In this document: one piece after another, positions 1 to 5,060 of the stretch
Numbering within the stretch: the stretch's first letter is position 1
Layout of the letters: every line of letters starts with the position of its first letter
Origin: Ignavibacteriota bacterium
GTDB taxonomy: Bacteria > Bacteroidota > Kapaibacteriia > Palsa-1295
Direction of reading: 5' to 3'
Assembly (NCBI GenBank): GCA_003151215.1
Contig: PLXB01000345.1
Span: 1 to 5,060, forward strand
DNA: 5,060 nucleotides
The notes under the pieces: model-generated
Seen by the model: the letters and a program-made list of their open reading frames with translations, nothing else
Database searches by the model: none
What the model was told of the DNA's origin: nothing
Position numbers and translations under genes: made by a program

Positions 1-782
1 CATATATCTCTGCGATCATTTCGACCTATCTTACAACTCATGGTATGTCCGGTGACGGAGCGTCGGGCATTATCGTCCTCGGCGCTGCGCTTTTAGGCGG
101 AGGGTTATTTGCAGCCTTGACGGGGCTTGCCGTTGGCATTCCAAGTTTGCGATTAAAAGGCGATTACCTTGCCATCGTTACCCTTGGCTTTAACGAGATC
201 ATCCGTGTTATTATTCAGAACGTCGATTTCAAAATTGATGGCACGCATTATGTCGGTGGTGCACGCGGCTTTGCAGTGCCTCAGCTTGCATCGTTCTTAT
301 GGGTATACGGTATTGCGCTTGTGGTGATCTATTTTGTGCAGAATGTCATTAACTCGACCTATGGCAGAGGTTTCCTCGCCGTTCGCGACGATGAAATTGC
401 TGCCGAAGCAATGGGCATTAATACGACGCGCTTTAAAGTGCGGGCATTCGTTATCGGCGCATTTTTTGCCGGCATCGGCGGCGGACTTTTTGCCCATTAT
501 ATTCAATACATCACGCCCGATAATTTTACATTCCTGAAATCTATTGAGATCGTCGTCATGGTGATCTTAGGAGGGATGGGTTCGACATACGGAGTCATAC
601 TCGCCGCTATTATCCTCACGATTCTCCCGGAAGCATTGCGCGAATTTTCGGAATATCGAATGATCATCTATTCCCTGCTTCTGATCATGCTCATGATTGC
701 CCGTCCTCAAGGGCTTTTCGGAAACGCTACGATCAAGAAGTTCTTGGCAAAATGGAAAGCCGATCCGGCGACTAACCGTTAG
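1..782 (+). CDS. livM: Branched-chain amino acid ABC transporter permease LivM, 5'-truncated by window edge
   Basis: LivM is one of two inner-membrane permeases of the Liv/HAAT importer, which takes up leucine, isoleucine, valine or related substrates with LivH, the ATPases LivG/LivF and a periplasmic binding protein. The frame is open to the left edge (first full codon at base 3), so the Met at 45 is internal and the true start lies outside. Numbering from that Met, the family hallmark GIPSLRLKGDYLAIVTLGF spans residues 31-49. The cytoplasmic EAA-like loop that docks the ATPase, AVRDDEIAAEAMGIN, is at 112-126. GGMGSTYG is at 176-183, and the usual LivM ending RPQGLFG at 220-226 precedes a short basic tail. 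Several hydrophobic helices are evident. About 259 residues are visible of roughly 300-350 usual for the family. The next gene is a HIT protein rather than livG/livF, so the ATPases must be encoded elsewhere or upstream. Family call very secure; substrate inferred. Confidence 0.95.
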   Translation, partial: YISAIISTYLTTHGMSGDGASGIIVLGAALLGGGLFAALTGLAVGIPSLRLKGDYLAIVTLGFNEIIRVIIQNVDFKIDGTHYVGGARGFAVPQLASFLWVYGIALVVIYFVQNVINSTYGRGFLAVRDDEIAAEAMGINTTRFKVRAFVIGAFFAGIGGGLFAHYIQYITPDNFTFLKSIEIVVMVILGGMGSTYGVILAAIILTILPEALREFSEYRMIIYSLLLIMLMIARPQGLFGNATIKKFLAKWKADPATNR

Positions 783-786
783 AAGG
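781..786 (+). promoter_or_regulatory. Shine-Dalgarno for the HIT gene, overlapping the livM stop
   Basis: AGAAGG lies 5 bases before the ATG at 792, and its first two bases are the last two of the livM TAG stop (780-782). It is the clearest ribosome binding site in the window. It fixes the HIT start and suggests translational coupling to livM. Confidence 0.7.
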
Positions 787-791
787 TAATT

Positions 792-1310
792 ATGGAAAGA
801 CTATATTCTCCCTGGAGAAGCAAATACATCGAGTCGTTCAAGATCCATTCCGAGGATAACAAAGAAGATGCTTGTATTTTTTGCGCTGCTCTTACAAATC
901 CGAATGACAAAGAGCGGCTCGTCGTCCATCGCGGAAAACTGGCATTTGTCATTATGAATCTTTATCCTTATAATAGCGGACACATGATGATCGTGCCGAA
1001 CCGGCATACGGCGGATTTCGGTTCGCTTACTCCGGATGAACACGCCGATTGCTCACGACTTTTGCAAGCCGCACAAGCAGCGCTTATTGATATGTCACAT
1101 CCCCATGGCTTCAATATCGGCATGAATTTAGGCAAGGCCGGCGGCGCAGGAATTGAGGACCATCTGCATTGGCATATCGTGCCGCGCTGGAACGGCGATA
1201 CGAACTTTATGCCAACCATTGCTGATATTAAGATGGTTTCCGAAGATATGGAGCGGCAATGGCAGCACCTATATACATTTTTTTCAACAAATCTTACGGC
1301 CAAGGAGTAA
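792..1310 (+). CDS. HIT family nucleotide phosphorylase/hydrolase (Ap4A phosphorylase-like)
   Basis: This 172-residue cytosolic protein belongs to the histidine triad superfamily, whose members cleave or transfer nucleotidyl groups from substrates such as diadenosine tetraphosphate. The triad motif HLHWHIV is at residues 124-130; by homology the middle His126 is the nucleophile. A CxxC pair (Cys28, Cys31) is the usual structural zinc site of the zinc-binding subgroup. Further matches to the mycobacterial Ap4A phosphorylase type are the opening ERLYSPWRSKYI (2-13), NLYPYNSGHMMIVP (56-69), PHGFNIGMNLG (104-114) and VPRWNGDTNF (130-139). Length is typical, and the start is supported by AGAAGG 5 bases upstream. 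It follows livM after 9 bases, so the two are probably co-transcribed, with no obvious functional link. HIT proteins of this type could equally be hydrolases; phosphorylase versus hydrolase activity cannot be decided from the motif. Family secure, substrate moderate. Confidence 0.93.
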   Translation: MERLYSPWRSKYIESFKIHSEDNKEDACIFCAALTNPNDKERLVVHRGKLAFVIMNLYPYNSGHMMIVPNRHTADFGSLTPDEHADCSRLLQAAQAALIDMSHPHGFNIGMNLGKAGGAGIEDHLHWHIVPRWNGDTNFMPTIADIKMVSEDMERQWQHLYTFFSTNLTAKE

Positions 1311-1346
1311 CTTTTGAGTAGTATCGGGAGTTATTATTATACGCTT

Positions 1347-1362
1347 CATTTTTTACAAAATG
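1347..1362 (+). other. Small AT-rich inverted repeat embedding a start codon
   Basis: CATTTT (1347-1352) and AAAATG (1357-1362) are perfect reverse complements around a 4-base loop. The last three bases are the ATG of the secreted-protein gene. The six-pair stem is mostly A-U and would be weak, so any control of translation is speculative. A second in-frame ATG at 1366 lies just outside the stem. Confidence 0.3.
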
Positions 1363-2166
1363 CCTATGAAATATTTGATCATATTTATTCTTCTTACTCC
1401 CCTTTTTTTCCTCTCTGAAAATGCCTTTGCATTAGTACCGAAGATCGACTCGGTGTATGCGGATTCGGTTTATGCAACAAACGTTATCACTGATATTCAG
1501 GCAAAGGCGGCTTTGGGAAAACCCGATAACAGCCTCGTTACTTTTGGAAATGCTGCATTACTTGATCTTATGTTTCGGAATCATGCACATACGAAATCAC
1601 TCATTATCAAAGCTAATTCCACTGTTCTTGTCTGGGGAAAAAAGGATATTAGTGTTGATAGCTCTGCCGGTCAATTAGTATTTTATGAAATAGCAGACGA
1701 TGGAAGTATCCAATATAACTCGATGCCTTTTATCTTGGGAGATGGACTTAATATTATTACTGTGCCAAATCAGGATTTTAGCTATATTGAACTGAGTCTT
1801 GCAGAACCTGGGCCACATGCTGTGAATTTTTCAAAGAGCTATCTTGTCGATGCCTTGGCATTACTTCAAGATACAACGCCTGTATTTTCCGTGTCACAAC
1901 AACGCCTTTTTGTGAATTCGACCTCTTCTTATCCGAATCCATTTATTTCCAATACGACTATCCATTTCGATCTTCAGACTGAAGGCGAAGTGCAGCTGGC
2001 CGTTATCGACGGACTGGGAAAAGAAACAGATCGCGCCAATGCCGGCTATCTTGAAAGCGGCATCCATGAAATTCCTTTGTCTATCAAGACGCCGGGATTT
2101 TATTTTGTCAGGATATTTGTGAACGGCCAGCCAATTGGCGCGCCGCTTAAGATCACATCGCGTTAA
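1360..2166 (+). CDS. Secreted protein with type IX secretion C-terminal sorting domain
   Basis: This 268-residue exported protein has a signal peptide at about residues 1-24 (Lys4, hydrophobic core LIIFILLTPLFFL, probable cleavage after NAFA). The middle part (about 25-172) is beta-rich. It contains ALGKPDNSLVTFG (51-63), a hydrophobic LLDLMF (68-73), VFYEI (107-111), a DGLNIITV strand (128-135) and VDALALL (163-169). By recall this order resembles the ALGxPDG beta-sandwich modules of bacterial surface proteins, a weak similarity. The C-terminus (about 178-268) is a Por/T9SS type A sorting domain: YPNPF at 191-195, a strand-forming repeat, SGIHEIPL at 233-240 and GFYFVRIF at 246-253. Such domains direct passage through the type IX system and usually attachment to the cell surface. 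No enzymatic motif is visible. The ATG at 1360 has no good ribosome site; 1366 is an equally possible start. Ligand unknown. Confidence 0.88.
   Translation: MPMKYLIIFILLTPLFFLSENAFALVPKIDSVYADSVYATNVITDIQAKAALGKPDNSLVTFGNAALLDLMFRNHAHTKSLIIKANSTVLVWGKKDISVDSSAGQLVFYEIADDGSIQYNSMPFILGDGLNIITVPNQDFSYIELSLAEPGPHAVNFSKSYLVDALALLQDTTPVFSVSQQRLFVNSTSSYPNPFISNTTIHFDLQTEGEVQLAVIDGLGKETDRANAGYLESGIHEIPLSIKTPGFYFVRIFVNGQPIGAPLKITSR
1450..1476 (+). repeat. Short imperfect 15-base tandem duplication within the secreted-protein gene
   Basis: TCGGTGTATGCG (1450-1461) recurs as TCGGTTTATGCA (1465-1476), one 15-base period later. It encodes SVYAD followed by SVYAT just after the predicted mature N-terminus. 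Only two copies are present, so it is a minor local duplication. Confidence 0.4.
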
Positions 2167-2171
2167 AAAAA

Positions 2172-2390
2172 GTGACGGCGAGAGAATTGCTTCCTCGAAT
2201 CATTATTATCGTCATTTTCGCCGTCGGAGCAGCATTTGCCTATATCGAAAGCACGTACATGCGTGATCATGCAGCATCACTTGGCGAAAAGGGCATGAGC
2301 ATCACGACATGGATGTGGATATACCGGATAGTTGCGATGGCGCTGCTTTTGGCATCATCATATATATTAGGGGGATTTTGGAGGAAGTGA
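2172..2390 (+). CDS. Small two-helix membrane protein, function unknown
   Basis: This is a 72-residue protein I do not recognise. Two hydrophobic segments are visible: one at about residues 9-25 (a run of Ile/Val then AVGAAFAY) and one at about 47-68 (WMWIYRIVAMALLLASSYIL). They flank a polar loop of about 20 residues containing RDHAASLGEKG. The N-terminus is basic (Arg4, Arg9) and the tail ends in Trp-Arg-Lys, so both termini are probably cytoplasmic with the loop outside. The GTG at 2172 is chosen because it lies 5 bases after the upstream stop and gives both helices; the next Met codon (2259) would remove the first helix. No clear Shine-Dalgarno is present, so translation may depend on coupling to the upstream secreted-protein gene. 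It is likely the last confident gene of the plus-strand transcript. A real small protein is more likely than not; function cannot be named. Confidence 0.65.
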   Translation: MTARELLPRIIIIVIFAVGAAFAYIESTYMRDHAASLGEKGMSITTWMWIYRIVAMALLLASSYILGGFWRK

Positions 2391-2502
2391 TTTTCTATAC
2401 ATTCATCAATTCGCTCAGAATGACGTCACTCATTTGCTCAAAGAAAACTAATCCCTTTCATCTTCGGTTATTATCCCTTGCATATTAACTTTAGAAACGA
2501 AC
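2391..2502 (+). other. Intergenic gap with no convincing gene
   Basis: This 112-base AT-rich spacer follows the two-helix protein gene. It contains the 8-base palindrome TGACGTCA (2421-2428) and, overlapping it, TTCGCTCAGAATGAC (2410-2424), which resembles scattered intergenic repeats of many bacteria. I see no stem-loop with a T-run that would end the plus-strand transcript, and no convincing promoter. Confidence 0.5.
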
Positions 2503-2607
2503 ATGCTTATTTTCTTTTTTGGAATGCTTACCGGAATGGGTGGAATCATCTACATTTGCTATAAAGACGTTTGGGCTGAAAAAAAGAACGCCGCTAAGAA
2601 ATCATAA
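2503..2607 (+). CDS. Possible 34-residue membrane miniprotein
   Basis: An ATG at 2503 opens a 34-codon frame ending in TAA (2605-2607). The product begins MLIFFFGMLTGMGGIIYICY, a plausible single transmembrane helix with two Gly-rich turns. It then continues with a charged tail (KDVWAEKKNAAKKS) that would lie in the cytoplasm by the positive-inside rule. This architecture is typical of genuine bacterial miniproteins. Against it: no Shine-Dalgarno is visible, no homologue is recognised, and the Lys-rich tail is encoded by the complement of the opposite-strand terminator's T-run, so part of its composition could be incidental. It overlaps the convergent gene's last codons by 6 bases. It is separated from the plus-strand operon by 112 bases. 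Treat as a candidate only. Confidence 0.4.
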   Translation: MLIFFFGMLTGMGGIIYICYKDVWAEKKNAAKKS

Positions 2608-2611
2608 CGGC
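2579..2611 (-). terminator. Rho-independent terminator of the rpoN-namZ-membrane protein operon
   Basis: Read on the minus strand, GCCGTTA (2611-2605) pairs with TAGCGGC (2596-2590) to form a 7-pair stem with one G-U wobble and an 8-base loop. It is followed by GTTC and seven Ts (2585-2579). The TGA stop of the 127-residue membrane protein gene lies at the start of the loop, so the stem begins inside the coding sequence. The plus strand has no T-run after the same stem, so it should act in one direction only. Confidence 0.65.
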
Positions 2612-2985
2612 AATAGTCCTAAACATCCTCCAAGCAGAGTATAGATCAACGATTTTCTCACCATATTTCTCTTTTTTTTCATATCCAGATCTTTATAGAG
2701 ATCATCGATGATCTTCGATTGATGCAATGATATCTCAAAAGTCCTCTTCGATGCATTCATTATACAAAAATGCTCCTTTGCCTGAATGAAGTTCAGCGAT
2801 GTCATGTATCCGAATCCCGCTCCGATACTACATCTGAATACGATTCCGAAATGAAAATAGTATAGCAAAGCAAGCGATGCAATACCACCGACGAGGCAGA
2901 TATACGCAAGCCTTTTTCTCCACCTGACACCGGCATCATCAATATTGCAGATACCGGGTTGATAGGTAAATTGTTCCTGAGGCAT
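2602..2985 (-). CDS. Conserved-type membrane protein of unknown function, coupled to the NamZ-like gene
   Basis: This is a 127-residue protein. The ATG at 2985 is preferred over an upstream in-frame ATG at 3045 because it overlaps the preceding TAA by one base (TAATG), a classic coupling arrangement; the longer form would add 20 residues inside the upstream gene. A short polar N-terminus carries TYQPGICNI (7-15) and a basic patch (Arg21, Arg23-Lys24-Arg25). Hydrophobic segments lie at about 26-45 and 47-63, then FIQAKEHFC (66-74), a charged helical stretch with KIIDDLYKDLDMKKKR (91-106), and a last hydrophobic segment at 111-126. From memory, the PGxCNI start plus a later FxQxxxxFC after two helices resembles a widespread uncharacterised bacterial family; I cannot name it. 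The two conserved-looking cysteines (13, 74) are notable. Its tail overlaps the terminator and the opposing miniprotein frame. Gene likely real, function unknown. Confidence 0.8.
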   Translation of the reverse strand: MPQEQFTYQPGICNIDDAGVRWRKRLAYICLVGGIASLALLYYFHFGIVFRCSIGAGFGYMTSLNFIQAKEHFCIMNASKRTFEISLHQSKIIDDLYKDLDMKKKRNMVRKSLIYTLLGGCLGLLPL

Positions 2986-4220
2986 TATGTATAAATTAAA
3001 TATTTTTTTCTCATCGTCCGAAATCGGATCACATCTTTCTCCCAACCTGCAAGTACGGATTCTATATCTCCTCCGGTTTCAAATGCTTTTGCGATCTCCC
3101 TTGTGCCTGTCACTTTCTCAAACATCCTTCGTGTTGTAAAAGGTAATAAGTGAAACGATCTTGCAAAGACCGAATCTGTAAGCAGCTTTTTTAATATTCT
3201 GAATTCTGCTCCGTATAATTCACTCACATCCTTCATATTCTTTGGCAGATCAATTTTCATTCCTAAAAAAGTTTTGCTGCTATCGGAAACTGGCACCGTA
3301 TAATCTTCTCTTTTTGCCGAGATTGCATTGGGTAAAGATAATAAGACGGCTTGTTCTAACATTTCAGGTTTTACAAGCTTCGAACCGATTCTTAAAAACG
3401 GAAGATCGGAGCCAATTCCGACAGATAAGATTCCAAGTTCTCCGACTGCGCCAAACATCGCACATCCTACTGCACTTTCAAATGTCGGTATATTCGGGCT
3501 TGCTGCGATCCATTTTAACCCTGTTTCATTCCAATACATCGCTCGGTTCCAGCCGGTCATCTTAATAACGGTAAGTTTTAATTTCTCTGCGCCCTGAAAC
3601 CACTTCTCTCCGATTGACATCTGCGCCAGTTCAGCAAGCGTCATGCCATGCAGATAGGGGATCGGAACGACGCCGACAAATGAATGCAGTGAAGTATCCA
3701 ATATATTTCCTTCGATCCGTTCGCCCGAAAGAGGATTGGGGCGGTCAAGTACGATAAACTCAATCTTATTTTCCGCTGCTGCTTCCATCGCATAGATCAT
3801 GGTGGAAAGATAGGTATAAGGACGAACGCCGATATCCTGTATGTCAAAGACAATGGCGTCAATCCCTTTCAACATCTTCTTTGTCGGCTTGCGAGTCGTA
3901 CCGTAAAGCGAGTAAACCGGAATGCCTAAATATTTTTCTGCACTATCGCTTTTCACTCCGGCTCTACGCTCGCCAAATAATCCATGCTCCGGAGCGAACA
4001 ATGCAACAAGTTTGAAGGACTTCTCTTTCGTAAAAAGATTCACTGCAAATTCTCCGCTTGAAGTGACAGAGGTTTTATTCGTAATGAAACCGATCTTTTC
4101 TCCTTTTAACTGCTCATACTTATTCGCGATGAGATTATCGAGACCGGTGCGGACCTGGCTTGGTGAAGTAGAAAATAAGACCGAGCAAAAAAGAGCGATC
4201 CAAACATGTTTGCGAAACAT
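2985..4220 (-). CDS. namZ: Secreted NamZ-like exo-beta-N-acetylmuramidase (DUF1343 family)
   Basis: This 411-residue exported protein belongs to the DUF1343/GH171 family. Characterised NamZ members remove terminal N-acetylmuramic acid from peptidoglycan fragments outside the cytoplasm during wall recycling. The ATG at 4220 starts a signal peptide (Lys4, hydrophobic residues 6-17, cleavage perhaps near SPSQ). Upstream in-frame Met codons, the farthest at 4367, would add 49 unrelated residues and overlap rpoN; GTG at 4238 is a minor alternative. N-terminal motifs are canonical: GFITNKTSVT (44-53), LFAPEHGLFGERRAG (74-88, with Glu78 in the conserved PEHG), PVYSLYG (101-107), DIQDIGVRPYTY (126-137), LDRPNPL (158-164) and PYLHGMTLAEL (189-199). 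The C-terminal half departs from the family norm: LSVGIGSDLPF (265-275) sits where SxGRGT-type sequence is usual. It lies 25 bases after rpoN and is coupled to the next gene. Family secure; exact substrate less so. Confidence 0.88.
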   Translation of the reverse strand: MFRKHVWIALFCSVLFSTSPSQVRTGLDNLIANKYEQLKGEKIGFITNKTSVTSSGEFAVNLFTKEKSFKLVALFAPEHGLFGERRAGVKSDSAEKYLGIPVYSLYGTTRKPTKKMLKGIDAIVFDIQDIGVRPYTYLSTMIYAMEAAAENKIEFIVLDRPNPLSGERIEGNILDTSLHSFVGVVPIPYLHGMTLAELAQMSIGEKWFQGAEKLKLTVIKMTGWNRAMYWNETGLKWIAASPNIPTFESAVGCAMFGAVGELGILSVGIGSDLPFLRIGSKLVKPEMLEQAVLLSLPNAISAKREDYTVPVSDSSKTFLGMKIDLPKNMKDVSELYGAEFRILKKLLTDSVFARSFHLLPFTTRRMFEKVTGTREIAKAFETGGDIESVLAGWEKDVIRFRTMRKKYLIYT

Positions 4221-4245
4221 TAAGAAGGTATTGTTCACAAAGATC

Positions 4246-5060
4246 TTACATAATCTTCTTTCGCATCCTGGCAACAGGAATATGCATTTGCTCGCGGTAT
4301 TTTGCGACAGTACGCCGGGCAAGCTCATAGCTATCGGCGCGGAGAAGCTCGACAAGTTGATCGTCATTGAGCGGCTTGCCGGGATTTTCGGATTCGATCA
4401 GTTCTTTGATGCGCGCTTTCACGACTTTATTCGCAACAGCTTCGCCTTCGCCGCCTTCAACAGGAATCGCCTCGCTGAAGAAATATTTTAATTCGAAAAC
4501 GCCATAATCGCATTGGGAATATTTCCCGTTGACAACGCGGCAGATCGTCGAAATATCCATGTTGATATCCTCAGCGATCATCTTGTAGATCATCGGCTTC
4601 AGGAATTTCTCGCCGTCCACAAAAAAATCATGCTGGCGATGAACGATCGCCGTCATGACGCGCAGCAACGTTTCGCGGCGCTGGTAGATCGCCTGTAAAA
4701 AGAATTTTGCCGCTTCGAACTTCTTATTGATAAATTCACGCGCATCGTCCGGCAATGGCTTTACACCATTGGACCCTTTCTTTTTTGCAAGTTCTTTATA
4801 TGATGCATTGACGCGCAGAGTCGGAATGCCGCGCTCATTAAGCGTGATGGTAAAATCTTTTCCGCTCGGAGTTTTCTCAATATAAAAATCCGGAGTGATA
4901 TAGCGCGAACTCTCCGAGGCAGGGCGCGAAGGAGCACCGGGTTTTGGGTTAAGGTGCTGAATGAGATCGATAGCGGGCTTCAAGTCATGAATTTCCATGT
5001 GGAATTTCTTCGCCAGCACCTGATAATTTTTCTTCACAAAATTCTCGTACTGATCGCGGA
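4246..5060 (-). CDS. rpoN: RNA polymerase sigma-54 factor RpoN, C-terminal part
   Basis: Sigma-54 directs RNA polymerase to -24/-12 promoters (TGGCAC-N5-TTGC type) and needs an AAA+ enhancer-binding activator to open them. About 270 residues are visible; the full protein is usually near 480, and the N-terminal activator-interacting region lies beyond the right edge. The frame is open to the edge, and the GTG at 5037 is internal (residues RDQYENF precede it). Counting from that codon, core-binding-region hallmark LNPKPG is at 29-34, and IVHRQHDFFVDGEKFLKPM at 131-149. The helix-turn-helix with ISTICRVVNGKY is at 162-173, then GVFELKYFFSE (179-189). LNDDQLVELL (223-232) precedes a perfect RpoN box, ARRTVAKYRE (240-249, bases 4320-4291), which reads the -24 element. 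The gene ends intact in TAA and is followed after 25 bases by the NamZ-like gene, suggesting a shared transcript. No defect is seen in the visible part. Confidence 0.97.
   Translation of the reverse strand, partial: RDQYENFVKKNYQVLAKKFHMEIHDLKPAIDLIQHLNPKPGAPSRPASESSRYITPDFYIEKTPSGKDFTITLNERGIPTLRVNASYKELAKKKGSNGVKPLPDDAREFINKKFEAAKFFLQAIYQRRETLLRVMTAIVHRQHDFFVDGEKFLKPMIYKMIAEDINMDISTICRVVNGKYSQCDYGVFELKYFFSEAIPVEGGEGEAVANKVVKARIKELIESENPGKPLNDDQLVELLRADSYELARRTVAKYREQMHIPVARMRKKIM

Noticed and set aside
239..244. TGGCAC as a possible sigma-54 -24 element (also at 3291-3296)
   Set aside because: Neither copy has the required GC pair of the -12 element at the proper distance, and both lie inside coding sequence.
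801..1303. Minus-strand frames of 80 and 111 codons opposite the HIT gene
   Set aside because: The plus-strand frame has an intact HIT triad, CxxC and a good ribosome site; the reverse translations are Cys/Arg/Ser-rich without family resemblance.
1314..1343. TTGAGT and TATACG as a -35/-10 promoter for the secreted-protein gene
   Set aside because: Each box matches only four of six consensus positions with an 18-base spacer, and FCB primary sigma factors favour different motifs; not strong enough to annotate.
2420..2488. A 22-codon ATG frame in the intergenic gap
   Set aside because: No ribosome site, no membrane or signal character, and length well within chance expectation.
3242..3597. Two open reading frames on the plus strand (107 and 89 codons) opposite the NamZ-like gene
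   Set aside because: They lie wholly antisense to a gene with clear family motifs, and their translations are low-complexity Ser/Phe/Leu-rich with no recognisable domain.
4221..4367. Extended N-terminus for the NamZ-like protein starting at 4367
   Set aside because: It would place 49 unconserved residues ahead of a clear signal peptide and read out of frame through the RpoN box of rpoN.
3922..4491. A 189-codon plus-strand frame across the rpoN/namZ junction
   Set aside because: It is antisense to the confirmed RpoN box and the NamZ N-terminal motifs; its translation shows no domain or signal, so it is a shadow of the real genes.
1..5060. CRISPR array, tRNA/rRNA gene, transposase, phage or defence island
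   Set aside because: No regularly spaced repeats, no cloverleaf-like or rRNA-like sequence, and no transposase or defence motif was seen on either strand.

Overview
The window looks like ordinary chromosome from a member of the Fibrobacterota-Chlorobiota-Bacteroidota (FCB) assemblage. The clearest clue is a secreted protein ending in a type IX secretion (Por) C-terminal sorting domain with a YPNPF motif. Moderate GC (judged by eye), weak Shine-Dalgarno sequences before most genes, and a sigma-54 gene fit the Chlorobiota/Ignavibacteria side of that group. The exact phylum is inference.

Left half, plus strand (1-2607): a branched-chain amino acid ABC transporter permease (livM) enters from the left edge. 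It is followed after 9 bases by an Ap4A-phosphorylase-like HIT protein, after 49 bases by a signal-peptide-bearing T9SS cargo protein, and after 5 bases by a 72-residue two-helix membrane protein. The tight spacing suggests one transcript. A 112-base gap then leads to a possible 34-residue membrane miniprotein (2503-2607).

Right half, minus strand (5060-2579): the C-terminal part of rpoN (sigma-54) enters from the right edge. Next, 25 bases on, is a secreted NamZ/DUF1343-family peptidoglycan hydrolase. A 127-residue membrane protein follows, its ATG overlapping the hydrolase stop by one base. A stem-loop followed by a T-run at 2611-2579 appears to terminate this operon, just where the two strands' genes converge and overlap.

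The genes do not form an obvious single new pathway: transport, nucleotide housekeeping and a surface protein lie on one side, and global regulation, wall recycling and an unknown membrane protein on the other. I see no RNA gene, CRISPR array, complete insertion sequence, phage gene or defence system. The points most worth a second look are the divergent C-terminal half of the NamZ-like protein, the conserved unknown membrane protein coupled to it, the convergent terminator/miniprotein overlap, and the small T9SS cargo protein.
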